A stretch of DNA of 64,000 bases from Streptomyces sulfonofaciens (GTDB taxonomy: Bacteria > Actinomycetota > Actinomycetes > Streptomycetales > Streptomycetaceae). Numbering within the stretch: the stretch's first letter is position 1; each line of letters starts with the position of its first letter. The notes under the pieces were generated by a model that was not told the origin of the DNA, did no database searches, and saw only the letters and a list, made by a program, of their open reading frames with translations. The translations under genes and the position numbers were made by a program. The stretch spans positions 186,001-250,000 of the forward strand of contig NZ_BNCD01000014.1 of the NCBI RefSeq assembly GCF_014656295.1. Direction: 5' to 3'. Shown here in pieces: positions 56,614-64,000 of this stretch.

Positions 56614-57603
56614 ATGACCCGGACCGTGAGTGGGATCGACATCCCGCCGGTGCCCGACGGTGCCCGTGGTCCGAAGGTGCCGCCGCGCGGCTACCTGGTG
56701 GAGGAGATCGCCGGGGGCGTCCACTGGGTCACCGACGGCGGCTACCAGTGTGCGTTCGTGGTGGGGGAGGACGAGGTCATCGCCATCGACGCGCCGCCGT
56801 CGTTCGGCGGTTTCGTCACTCGTGCGATCCGTGATGTGACCAGCAAGCCCATCACACACGTCGTCTACTCCCATTACCACGGTGACCACATCGGAGCGAC
56901 GGACCAGTTCTCCGCCGACGCCGTCCGGATCGGGCAGGAGGAGACGTACGGCCTCCTCAAGGAGCTGGACGACCCGATGCGTCGCCCGCCGACCGTCACG
57001 TTCAGGGACTCCTACCGTCTCGATGTCGGTGGGCAGGTGCTGGAGTTGCACTACAAGGGCAACAACCACGCCCCGGGCAACATCTTCATCCACATGCCGC
57101 AGCACAGGGTCCTCATGCTGGTCGACGTGATCTACCCGGGATGGGTGCCCTTCGCGAACATCGCCATGTCCAAGCACATTCCGGGCTTCATGGCGCACCA
57201 CGACCACGCGCTCGCCTTCGAGTTCGACACGATGATCACCGGGCACCTCACGCGGCTGGGCACCCGCCGGGACGTGGAAACCCAGCGGGAGTACATGCAC
57301 GACATCCGCGACGCCGCCCAGCACGCGCTCGAACTCACCCCGGCCAAGCGGGACCTCGCACGCGACAGCGTCGGTCTCGACCACGTCTACACGTACTTCT
57401 CAACGATGTACGACGCGGCGGCCGCGGAGGCGGCCCGGCCCGTGATCGAGAAGTGGGCCGGCCGGCTCGGCGGCGTGGAGAACTTCGCGGTGAACCACAC
57501 CTTCATCATGTACCAAAGCCTGCGCCTGGACGACAACGCCCGACCCAACGTGGTCTTCTTCCCGCCGACCGACTCCAGCGACGACTGCGCCCACGACCAC
57601 TAG
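56614..57603 (+). CDS. Metallo-beta-lactamase-fold hydrolase
   Basis: A 329-residue protein with the metal motif SHYHGDHIGA (His87, His89, Asp91, His92), a later VDVIYPGW loop and TGHLTR histidine. It belongs to the broad MBL superfamily, which includes lactonases, glyoxalases and sulfatases. Substrate cannot be read. The ATG follows TGAGGAG. The TAG stop directly abuts the left end of an inverted-repeat element, so the C-terminus may have been set by its insertion. A MarR operator precedes it. Confidence 0.85.
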   Translation: MTRTVSGIDIPPVPDGARGPKVPPRGYLVEEIAGGVHWVTDGGYQCAFVVGEDEVIAIDAPPSFGGFVTRAIRDVTSKPITHVVYSHYHGDHIGATDQFSADAVRIGQEETYGLLKELDDPMRRPPTVTFRDSYRLDVGGQVLELHYKGNNHAPGNIFIHMPQHRVLMLVDVIYPGWVPFANIAMSKHIPGFMAHHDHALAFEFDTMITGHLTRLGTRRDVETQREYMHDIRDAAQHALELTPAKRDLARDSVGLDHVYTYFSTMYDAAAAEAARPVIEKWAGRLGGVENFAVNHTFIMYQSLRLDDNARPNVVFFPPTDSSDDCAHDH

Positions 57604-57762
57604 GGTCCTTCGTTCGGATCATGCTGGGCTCGCGGGGTCCGGCACGCTGGTCTGCGGCGTTGCCGTCGGTCCCCGACGCTCCGCGCCGACTCCCTCCTGT
57701 GCCTTGCGGCCGCACGCACCAGACCCCGCTCCCTGATCCAGGCTGATCCGAACGAAGGACCC
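57603..57762. mobile_element. Short terminal-inverted-repeat element (MITE-like)
   Basis: GGGTCCTTCGTTCGGATCA at 57603-57621 is exactly repeated in inverse at 57744-57762, with weaker inner matches (GCTGG / CCTGG). The element is about 160 bases, too short for a transposase. It resembles a non-autonomous derivative of an IS5-like element, which is inference. No target duplication is evident. Confidence 0.65.
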
Positions 57763-58036
57763 CAGCCCCGACACGGACAGTCCGAAGAACCGGAGTGGCG
57801 CGCAACGGCCGGCGCGACCGGAGTGGGACGGAACGGCGGCCGGACCGGCGGGAGCGGAACCCCGGAGGAGGCATTCCGGGGCTCGACCGTCGAAGTCGGT
57901 CGAGTGAAGCCTCCGTCGGCGGAACCGTCCTCGCCGACGGGCGACAAGCCTCCGCAACGAAGAACGAGTCACGCTTCACACGTCAGCACGAGCCCACCCG
58001 GGTGGTCGGGCGCCCCTTTTGAGACAGGACCTCACC
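57763..58036. other. Spacer before the dioxygenase gene
   Basis: About 270 bases after the inverted-repeat element, mostly GC-rich. It must hold the promoter of the hydroxyquinol operon unless transcription enters through the element. No operator was recognised. Confidence 0.4.
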
Positions 58037-58972
58037 ATGCCAAGCCAGGAAGCCTCTGTTTCGGCGACCACGAGCGAACAGATCAGCAGGGCGGTGCTCG
58101 GCGCGGTCAGCGGAACGCCGGATCCGCGGACGCGTCAGATCGTCGAGGCGCTGATCCGGCACGCCCATGACTTCGCGCGAGAGGTGGGGCTGCAGCCGGA
58201 GGAACTGCTGTACGCAGCCGAGTTCCTCAAACGCTGCGGAGATGTCAGCGATGCGTCGCGGCACGAGTTCATCCTGCTCAGCGACGTCCTCGGGGTCACG
58301 ATGGTGGTGAACACGCTCGCTGCCGACGCCCCCGACGGCGCGCTGGAACCGAGCGTGCTCGGCCCCTTCTACCGGAGTGGAGCCCCGCTTCTGCCCAACG
58401 GCGCCGATCTCTCCCGCGGCGGGGCCGCCGACGGGGAGCCCGCGCATGTGACCGGCCTGGTCCTCGCGGCGGACGGCAGCCCCATCGAGGGCGCCGAACT
58501 GGACGTGTGGGGGACCAACGCCGACGGCCTGTACGAGAACGTCGACCCGAGCCAGCCCGACTACAACCTGCGCGGGCGCTTCCACACCGACGCCCGGGGC
58601 CGATTCGAGTTCTGGACGGTGAAGCCGGTGAGTTACCCCATCCCCGTCGACGGCCCCGTGGGTGATCTGCTCGCAGCCACGAACCGGAGCAACATGCGTC
58701 CGGGACACCTGCACGTGATCGCGTCCGCACCGGGCTACCAGACGATAATCACCGAGCTCTACACCGACGACGACCAGTACATCGAGAGCGACGCGGTGTT
58801 CGGGGTGAAAGGCTCGCTCGTGGTCCACTACGACTGGATCGATGACGAGCACAAGGTAGCCGCGTCACCTCGCAAGCGGCCCTACTGGGAACTGCGCAGG
58901 GATCTCGTGCTGACCCCGGGCACCCGCACCGCCGTCCGGTTCACGGCGGGCCGCGAGGAGCTTGCACGGTGA
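58037..58972 (+). CDS. Hydroxyquinol 1,2-dioxygenase (intradiol)
   Basis: A 311-residue non-haem Fe(III) intradiol dioxygenase. Ligands Tyr166 (ADGLYENVD), Tyr200 (VKPVSYPIP), His224 and His226 (RPGHLHVIA) are present. The N-terminal helical dimer domain (about 1-95) marks the catechol/hydroxyquinol branch. Coupling to a maleylacetate reductase gene points to hydroxyquinol rather than catechol. It opens the ring to maleylacetate. The ATG is preceded by AGGAC. Confidence 0.9.
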   Translation: MPSQEASVSATTSEQISRAVLGAVSGTPDPRTRQIVEALIRHAHDFAREVGLQPEELLYAAEFLKRCGDVSDASRHEFILLSDVLGVTMVVNTLAADAPDGALEPSVLGPFYRSGAPLLPNGADLSRGGAADGEPAHVTGLVLAADGSPIEGAELDVWGTNADGLYENVDPSQPDYNLRGRFHTDARGRFEFWTVKPVSYPIPVDGPVGDLLAATNRSNMRPGHLHVIASAPGYQTIITELYTDDDQYIESDAVFGVKGSLVVHYDWIDDEHKVAASPRKRPYWELRRDLVLTPGTRTAVRFTAGREELAR

Positions 58973-60075
58973 CCACGATGCCGGAGGAATTCACCCGCAC
59001 CGCGCTGCCCGGGCGAGTCGTGTTCGCAAGCGGCGCCCTGGCGAGACTCGGTGCGGAACTGGACGTGGCCGCCACGAGGAGGGCCATGCTCGTCGTGGCG
59101 GCCAGGGACGCCGACCTGGCGGAGAAGGCCCGGTCGAGCCTTGGCGACCGTGCCGTGCTGACCTGGACAGAGGTCACGCAGCACGTACCCGCAGAACTCG
59201 CCCTCCGCGCGACCACAGCCGCGCTGGACGCCGGCGTGGACGTCCTCGTCACCATCGGCGGGGGCAGCACCACCGGTCTCGGCAAGGCGGTCGCGGTGCA
59301 ATCCAAGCTCCCCCTGGTCGTGGTCCCCACCACCTACGCAGGCAGCGAGATGACACCGATCTACGGGCTGACCAGCGACAACGAGAAGAAGACGGCGCGC
59401 GACGCCAACGCCCTGCCGCAACTGGTGATCTACGACCCCCAACTGCTGGCCACTCTGCCACCGGCCGTGGCCGGGCCCAGCGCGCTCAATGCCCTCGCCC
59501 ACTGCGCGGAGGCGCTGTGGGCGGCGGGCAGGGATCCGGTCAACGACGCGATCGCCCTGGACGGGGCGCGGCGCATCCACGAGTACCTGCCGGCCGCCTG
59601 TGCGGGCGAGGACCTGGGCGCCAGGGGGCAGGTGCTGCTCGCCGCGTCGATGGCGGGAACGGCGCTGGCGAGCGCCGGCACCAGCCTGCACCACTCCCTG
59701 TGCCACCTGCTGGGCGGCATGTTCGACGCGCAGCACGCACAGACCCACGCCATTCTCCTGCCCTATGCGATCGGCTTCCTCCGGCCCTCCATCGACGAAC
59801 CGGTCAAACGCCTCGCATCGTGCTTCGGGGTGCCGGCCGACCAGTTGGAGCCGGCGATCTGGAGGCTGGCCCGGTCGGCGGGGACCCCGCGGGGGCTGCG
59901 CGAGATCGGCTTGAACGAGCAGCAGATCGAGCAGGCCGCGCTGGCCGCGGTGAGCAGGCAACTGCCGAGCCCCCGGCACGTCACGGTCCGTGAACTCCGC
60001 CCCTGGCTCATGGCGGCGTGGACCGGCGAACCGCCGAGCCGGGAGATTGGGGCCAGGAGCGGCGCGGCCGTGTGA
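58969..60075 (+). CDS. Maleylacetate reductase
   Basis: A 368-residue iron-alcohol-dehydrogenase-fold enzyme that reduces maleylacetate to 3-oxoadipate. The cofactor loop TIGGGSTTGLGKA, PTTYAGSEMTPI and metal-region histidines (SLHHSLCHLLGG, AQTHAILL) are all seen. The GTG start overlaps the dioxygenase stop (GTGA), ensuring paired synthesis. The product feeds the CoA-transferase and thiolase encoded just downstream on the other strand. Confidence 0.92.
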   Translation: MTTMPEEFTRTALPGRVVFASGALARLGAELDVAATRRAMLVVAARDADLAEKARSSLGDRAVLTWTEVTQHVPAELALRATTAALDAGVDVLVTIGGGSTTGLGKAVAVQSKLPLVVVPTTYAGSEMTPIYGLTSDNEKKTARDANALPQLVIYDPQLLATLPPAVAGPSALNALAHCAEALWAAGRDPVNDAIALDGARRIHEYLPAACAGEDLGARGQVLLAASMAGTALASAGTSLHHSLCHLLGGMFDAQHAQTHAILLPYAIGFLRPSIDEPVKRLASCFGVPADQLEPAIWRLARSAGTPRGLREIGLNEQQIEQAALAAVSRQLPSPRHVTVRELRPWLMAAWTGEPPSREIGARSGAAV

Positions 60076-60127
60076 AAGGGCGATGACGCCACAACGCCGG
60101 CAGAGACGACGTCGTAAGGAGAAGCTG

Positions 60128-60514
60128 ATGGCTGCAACAGACGAAACCCGGCCGGACGAGCGGCACGCCGGAGCGCAGAAGGTGTTCTTCCTGTGCCGGA
60201 CCCAGCCGGCCCGTGGGGTGACGCAGGAGCAGTTGTACCCCCACCTGCCCGAACACAAGAAGTGGGTGGCGGAACAGGAGGACCAGGGCCGGATCTTCGT
60301 CGCCGGCCCGCTGCTCGACGAGGACTACCGAGCGTTCGGCACGGGAGTCCTGGTGATCCGCGCACGTTCGCTGGCAGAGGCCCGGGACATCTTCGATTCC
60401 GAGCCCTACCACGCGAGGGGCTTGCGTACCTACCGACTCTGGCCGTGGCAGATCAACGAGGGTTCGTTCCACCTGCGAGCCTCGCTGTCCGGTGGAACCC
60501 TCCGCATCGGCTGA
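60128..60514 (+). CDS. YciI-like small protein
   Basis: A 128-residue ferredoxin-fold protein of the YCII-related type. The segment HKKWVAEQEDQGRIFVAGPL, then GVLVIRARSLAEARDIFDSEP, is typical, and includes the His/Asp region. AAGGAG precedes the ATG. It is third in the hydroxyquinol operon. Relatives occur in aromatic operons and may act as isomerases or hydrolases; the exact reaction is unknown. Confidence 0.8.
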   Translation: MAATDETRPDERHAGAQKVFFLCRTQPARGVTQEQLYPHLPEHKKWVAEQEDQGRIFVAGPLLDEDYRAFGTGVLVIRARSLAEARDIFDSEPYHARGLRTYRLWPWQINEGSFHLRASLSGGTLRIG

Positions 60515-60541
60515 GGTCCGCGGGGCCGGCCGTCAGAGCGC

Positions 60542-60565
60542 GCGGGTCGGTTCCGGCGGACCCGC
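60542..60565. terminator. Candidate terminator between converging operons
   Basis: GCGGGTC-N10-GACCCGC forms a 7-bp stem in the 64-base space between the YciI-like gene and the end of pcaJ. The stem is short, so support is moderate. Confidence 0.5.
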
Positions 60566-60578
60566 CGTCCACCGCCTG

Positions 60579-61226
60579 TCACGTCCACAGGCCAAGCCGC
60601 GCCCGCAGATCTGCCTCCGTGACACCGTATGTCTCGCGGAGCCCCATCCCGGACGGTCCGACGTCGAAGACGCCGAAGTCGGTGTAGACGCGGCTGACGC
60701 AGCCGACCCCGGTGAGCGGGTATGTGCATGCCGGTACCAGTTTGGGCGCACCCGACTTGGTGAAGAGCGTCATCATCGCGTAGACGTTCCTCGCGCCGAT
60801 GGCGAGGTCCATCGCACCGCCGACGGCCGGGATGTCCCCGGGCCTGCCGGTGTGCCAGTTGGCGATGTCACCGGTGACGGCGACCTGGTAGGCGCCGAGC
60901 ACGCACACGTCGAGGTGGCCGCCGCGCATCATGGCGAAGGAGTCCGCGTGGTGGAAGTACGAGGCTCCCGGGAGTTCGGTGACCGGGACCTTGCCGGCAT
61001 TGGTCAGGTCGGCGTCCATGGCGTCGTCCTCCGCCCTGGGCCCCATGCCGAGCATGCCGTTCTCGGTGTGCAGGACCACGCCGAGATCCTCGGGCAGATG
61101 GTCGGCGATCTTGGTGGGGTGGCCGATGCCGAGGTTGACGAACGACCCGGCCGGGATGTCGCGGGCGATCACCGCGGCCAGCTCGTCCATGGTCAGCGGC
61201 TCGCGGTCGAGGTGCTGGGTGGTCAT
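60579..61226 (-). CDS. pcaJ: 3-oxoacid (3-oxoadipate) CoA-transferase beta subunit
   Basis: A 215-residue subunit. The catalytic glutamate lies in VLHTENGMLGMGP. NLGIGHPTKIADHL at the N-terminus and GAMDLAIGA are family segments. It starts in a 4-base overlap with the alpha subunit. With PcaI it would transfer CoA from succinyl-CoA to 3-oxoadipate made by the hydroxyquinol route. Other 3-oxoacids cannot be excluded by sequence. Confidence 0.88.
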   Translation of the reverse strand: MTTQHLDREPLTMDELAAVIARDIPAGSFVNLGIGHPTKIADHLPEDLGVVLHTENGMLGMGPRAEDDAMDADLTNAGKVPVTELPGASYFHHADSFAMMRGGHLDVCVLGAYQVAVTGDIANWHTGRPGDIPAVGGAMDLAIGARNVYAMMTLFTKSGAPKLVPACTYPLTGVGCVSRVYTDFGVFDVGPSGMGLRETYGVTEADLRARLGLWT

Positions 61227-61918
61227 CGTGTCCCCTGGACGGTGTAGTGCCGGGTCTCGGCCTGAACGATCCGGTCGACGTGGATGCCGGGGGTGATCAC
61301 GGAGTCCGGGTCCAGATCGCCGAGCTCGACGACCTCGTTGACCTGCACGATCGTTGTGGTTGCAGCGGTCGCCATGACCGGCCCGAAGTTGCGTGCGGTT
61401 TTCCGGTAGACGAGGTTGCCGACCGGGTCGGCCTTGTCCGCCGAGATGAGCGCGTAGTCGCCCCTGATCGGGTATTCGAGGAGGTAGTCGCGCCCGTCGA
61501 TCCTGCGCACCTCCTTGTTCTCGGCCAGCGGGGTGCCGACCGCGGTCGGGCAGTAGAAGCCACCGATGCCGGCGCCGGCAGCGCGCATCCGCTCCGCGAG
61601 GTTGCCCTGCGGAACCACCTCCAGCTCGACCTTGCCGGCGCGGTAGAGGCCGTCGAAGACGTAGGAGTCGGCCTGGCGCGGGAAGGAGCAGATCATCTTG
61701 CGCACCCGGCCGGCCTTCAGCAGTGCGGCCAGGCCGACCTCGCCGTTGCCCGCGTTGTTGGCGACCACGGTCAGGTCCCCGGCGCCTTGCCGGATCAGTG
61801 CGTCGATCAGGTCGAACGGCATGCCCGCGAGGCCGAACCCTCCGACGAGCACCGTCGAGCCGTCCTCGATGCCTGCGACGGCCTCGTCGGTGGTGCCGAG
61901 CACAGTTGCCCTCGCCAT
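61223..61918 (-). CDS. pcaI: 3-oxoacid (3-oxoadipate) CoA-transferase alpha subunit
   Basis: A 231-residue subunit with the CoA-binding VLVGGFGLAGMP near residue 25 and the family segment VVANNAGNGEVGLAALL. It lies between the thiolase and beta subunit genes, overlapping the first by one base and the second by four. This tight order (thiolase-alpha-beta) is that of a 3-oxoadipate degradation operon. Confidence 0.88.
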   Translation of the reverse strand: MARATVLGTTDEAVAGIEDGSTVLVGGFGLAGMPFDLIDALIRQGAGDLTVVANNAGNGEVGLAALLKAGRVRKMICSFPRQADSYVFDGLYRAGKVELEVVPQGNLAERMRAAGAGIGGFYCPTAVGTPLAENKEVRRIDGRDYLLEYPIRGDYALISADKADPVGNLVYRKTARNFGPVMATAATTTIVQVNEVVELGDLDPDSVITPGIHVDRIVQAETRHYTVQGTR

Positions 61919-63114
61919 CAGGCTGCCGCCGTGTTCTCGATGACGACCGCCAGCCCCTGGCCCACGCCGATGCAGATGGCTGCGACGCCGTACCGCTCCT
62001 TGTTCTGCACGAGCACCTTGGCGAGCGTGCCGAGGACCCGACCGCCCGAGGCTCCCAACGGGTGACCGATCGCGATCGCGCCGCCCTTCTGGTTGACGAT
62101 CTCGGGATCGCGCAGGCCGAGCGCGAGCCACGCGTCAATGCAGACCAGCGACTGCACCGCGAAGGCCTCGTTCAGCTCGACGGCACCGACCTGGCTCCAC
62201 CTCACGCCGGCGCGCGCGAGTGCGCGATTGGCCGCCTCGACAGGGGCGTATCCGAAGTACTGCGGCTCCAGGGCCATCGCCCCACGGCCGACGATCCTGG
62301 CGATCGGGTCGAGCCCGATCGCCTCGGCGGCCTTCGCGCTGCCCAGCAGCACGGCGGAGGAACCGTCGCTCAGCGGGCTGGCGTTGCCCGCGGTGATGGT
62401 GCCGTGCGGCCGGAAGACGGGCTTGAGCGAGGCCAGTACCTCGACGCTCGTGGCGGGGCGCACGCCCTCGTCCCGGGCCGACTCGGTACCCGGCACGGGC
62501 ACCACGAGGTCGTCGTAGAAGCCGTCCCTCCAGGCCGCTTCGGCACGGTGGTGCGAGCGGACCGCGAACGTGTCCTGGCGTTCGCGGGACACCCCGTACT
62601 TCTCCTGGAGCTGCTCGTTGGCCTCGCCGAGGCTGACGGTCCACTGCTTCGGCATGTCCGGATTGACCAGACGCCAGCCGAGGGACGTGGAGACGGCGGT
62701 GACATCGGCGGCCGGGAAGGCGCGGCCGGGCTTGGGCAGCACCCACGGCGCACGGGTCATCGACTCGACGCCGCCGGTCAGGATCACTTCGGCGTCGCCC
62801 ACCTCGATCTGCCGGCTGGCGATCATCGCGGCGTCGAGGCTGGAGCCGCACAGGCGGTTGACCGTCGTCCCGGGCACGCTCTCCGGCACCCCCGCGAGGA
62901 GCGAGGCCATGCGGCCGACGTTGCGGTTCTCCTCACCCGCACCGTTGGCGTTGCCCCAGACGACGTCGTCGATCCCGGCAGGGTCAAGTGCGGGGGCCTT
63001 CGCCAGCACGGCCTTGATGGCGCCCGCTGCGAGGTCGTCCGGGCGAACGCCGCTCAGTGCGCCGTTGAACCTGCCGAACGGCGACCGCGCGGATGCGTAT
63101 ACGAATGCGCTCAT
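61918..63114 (-). CDS. pcaF: 3-oxoadipyl-CoA thiolase
   Basis: A 398-residue thiolase. Nucleophile Cys89 (NRLCGSSLDA), the ELNEAF segment, GHPLGASGGR and the second active-site Cys in CIGVGQG are all present. It would cleave 3-oxoadipyl-CoA to succinyl-CoA and acetyl-CoA, ending the pathway. It leads the minus-strand operon and is divergent from the LysR gene across 87 bases. Confidence 0.92.
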   Translation of the reverse strand: MSAFVYASARSPFGRFNGALSGVRPDDLAAGAIKAVLAKAPALDPAGIDDVVWGNANGAGEENRNVGRMASLLAGVPESVPGTTVNRLCGSSLDAAMIASRQIEVGDAEVILTGGVESMTRAPWVLPKPGRAFPAADVTAVSTSLGWRLVNPDMPKQWTVSLGEANEQLQEKYGVSRERQDTFAVRSHHRAEAAWRDGFYDDLVVPVPGTESARDEGVRPATSVEVLASLKPVFRPHGTITAGNASPLSDGSSAVLLGSAKAAEAIGLDPIARIVGRGAMALEPQYFGYAPVEAANRALARAGVRWSQVGAVELNEAFAVQSLVCIDAWLALGLRDPEIVNQKGGAIAIGHPLGASGGRVLGTLAKVLVQNKERYGVAAICIGVGQGLAVVIENTAAA

Positions 63115-63144
63115 GACGTCGAAGCTAACGATGTCCGCTGATAT

Positions 63145-63157
63145 TTTGAAGTATGTA
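63145..63157. promoter_or_regulatory. LysR-type T-N11-A region
   Basis: The 87-base spacer between pcaF and the LysR gene has an AT-rich core at 63141-63160 with ATAT at both ends and a T-N11-A arrangement, as LysR activators prefer. ATATGGAT also occurs twice just before the LysR start. Confidence 0.45.
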
Positions 63158-63201
63158 TATTGCCTGTCATTGAGACGGTACGGATATGGATCGGCACGCA
63201 T

Positions 63202-64000
63202 ATGGATCTGCGACACCTGCGGTACTTCGTCGCCGTTGCCGAGGAGCTCCACTTCGGCCGGGCCGCGGAGCGGCTGAACATGGCCCAACCGCCGCTCTCG
63301 CAGCAGATCCGCCAGCTTGAGGGCGAACTCGGTGTCGAACTCCTCCGCCGCACGACCCGGCGCGTCGAGCTCACCGAAGCGGGCCGCGCCTACCTCGACC
63401 GCGCGCGGTCGATCCTGACGGATGTCGACGAAGCCGCCCATCTGGCCCGGAGGGTCGCGACGGGGTCGGTCGGACGTCTGACGATCGGCTGTGTCGGCTC
63501 AGCGACCTACAGCCTGCTGTCGACGCTGTCCCGCCGGCTGTCGGACGAACTGCCAGGAGTCGACTTCTTCTTCCGCGGTGAGATGCTCGTGCCCGACCAG
63601 GTCGAGGCCCTGCACGCCGGCACGATCGACATCGCCCTGCTCAGACCACCCGTCGCCGACCACTCCCTGGTGGTCCACACACTGCGCCGCGATCGGCTCG
63701 TGGTCGCCGTGCCGGCGGACCACCCACTGGCCGGGCGGCCGCGGCTCCAGGCCGCCGACCTCGCGCAGAGCGACCTCATCGTCCACTCGGCCGACCGCCG
63801 GTCGGTGATGTACGACGTCGTCCTGCGGGTGCTCCGCGGCGCCGGCGTCGAGCCCCATGTCCGTCACGAGGTCGGGGAGACCTCCACGCTGGTCACCCTG
63901 GTTGCCGGCGGCCTCGGTGTCGCGATCGTGCCCGAGCCGGTGACCGCCCTCGCGCTCGACGGCCTCGTCTACGTTCCGCTGACAGAAGCCGATGCCCACG
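63202..64000 (+). CDS. LysR-family regulator (partial, cut by window end)
   Basis: At least 266 residues of a LysR regulator. The N-terminal helix-turn-helix is typical (MDLRHLRYFVAVAEELHFGR, then LNMAQPPLSQQIRQLEGELG). The effector domain begins near residue 90 (RLTIGCVGSATYSLL). It is divergent from the pcaF-pcaI-pcaJ operon and is the probable activator of it, responding to a pathway intermediate. The C-terminal end lies outside the window. Confidence 0.92.
   Translation, partial: MDLRHLRYFVAVAEELHFGRAAERLNMAQPPLSQQIRQLEGELGVELLRRTTRRVELTEAGRAYLDRARSILTDVDEAAHLARRVATGSVGRLTIGCVGSATYSLLSTLSRRLSDELPGVDFFFRGEMLVPDQVEALHAGTIDIALLRPPVADHSLVVHTLRRDRLVVAVPADHPLAGRPRLQAADLAQSDLIVHSADRRSVMYDVVLRVLRGAGVEPHVRHEVGETSTLVTLVAGGLGVAIVPEPVTALALDGLVYVPLTEADAH

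Noticed and set aside
57603..57762. Inverted repeat as a transcription terminator
   Set aside because: The 122-base loop is far too long for an intrinsic terminator; a small transposable element is a better explanation.

Overview
The window looks like chromosomal DNA of a Streptomyces or a close relative. It has very high G+C, frequent GTG starts, operons joined by 4-nt stop/start overlaps, a perfect CebR-type box, and a single TTA codon placed in a biosynthetic gene. No rRNA, tRNA or CRISPR array was seen.

Left part (1-25.7 kb). This part looks catabolic. It holds a ferredoxin-reductase-like flavoprotein, a bicupin (gentisate-dioxygenase-like) protein, a methyltransferase, an MFS transporter, a FadR-type GntR repressor and a zinc alcohol dehydrogenase. 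Two paralogous ABC importer cassettes (lipoprotein, fused double permease, ATPase) lie at 8.2-12.5 kb and 21.6-25.7 kb. A FadR-like operator (TGGTCATACCC) recurs in front of the repressor/dehydrogenase pair and the first ABC cassette, with weaker versions before the bicupin gene and the second cassette, so one regulon is likely. Between the cassettes are an F420/NADP-oxidoreductase-like gene, a DksA-type zinc-finger gene, a decayed GH74 xyloglucanase that still has its CebR box, a lipoprotein, an ECF sigma factor with a translationally coupled partner, a secreted beta-propeller protein and a D-cysteine desulfhydrase/ACC-deaminase family enzyme.

Middle part (26-33 kb). After a peptidase E gene comes a decaying locus for methoxylated aromatics. 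Intact ligA-ligB (protocatechuate 4,5-dioxygenase type) is surrounded by fragments of a LigM-like tetrahydrofolate O-demethylase, a dihydropteroate-synthase-like gene, metF, purU and a short-chain dehydrogenase. LigM is split onto opposite strands in the way one inversion of about 27.08-29.63 kb would produce. A YceI gene and a divergent MarR regulator follow.

Biosynthetic part (33.7-55.5 kb). One tightly coupled operon encodes a P450, three assembly-line proteins and a glycosyltransferase. Domains read: [KSQ-AT-ACP]-[KS-AT(dead)-AT(dead, short)-DH(dead)-ACP] / [KS-AT-ACP] / [KS-AT-DH(His to Cys)-ACP-Cy-A(Cys)-PCP-TE]. There is no ketoreductase. The inferred product is a short, unreduced polyketide joined to a cysteine-derived thiazoline, probably oxidised and glycosylated. 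Two AT copies without catalytic serine in one module are the most unusual feature of the window.

Right part (55.9-64 kb). A MarR regulator and a metallo-beta-lactamase-fold protein share a palindromic operator. A small terminal-inverted-repeat element follows, then a hydroxyquinol/3-oxoadipate route: intradiol dioxygenase, maleylacetate reductase and a YciI-like protein on the plus strand, and PcaJ, PcaI, PcaF on the minus strand, divergent from a LysR regulator cut by the window end.
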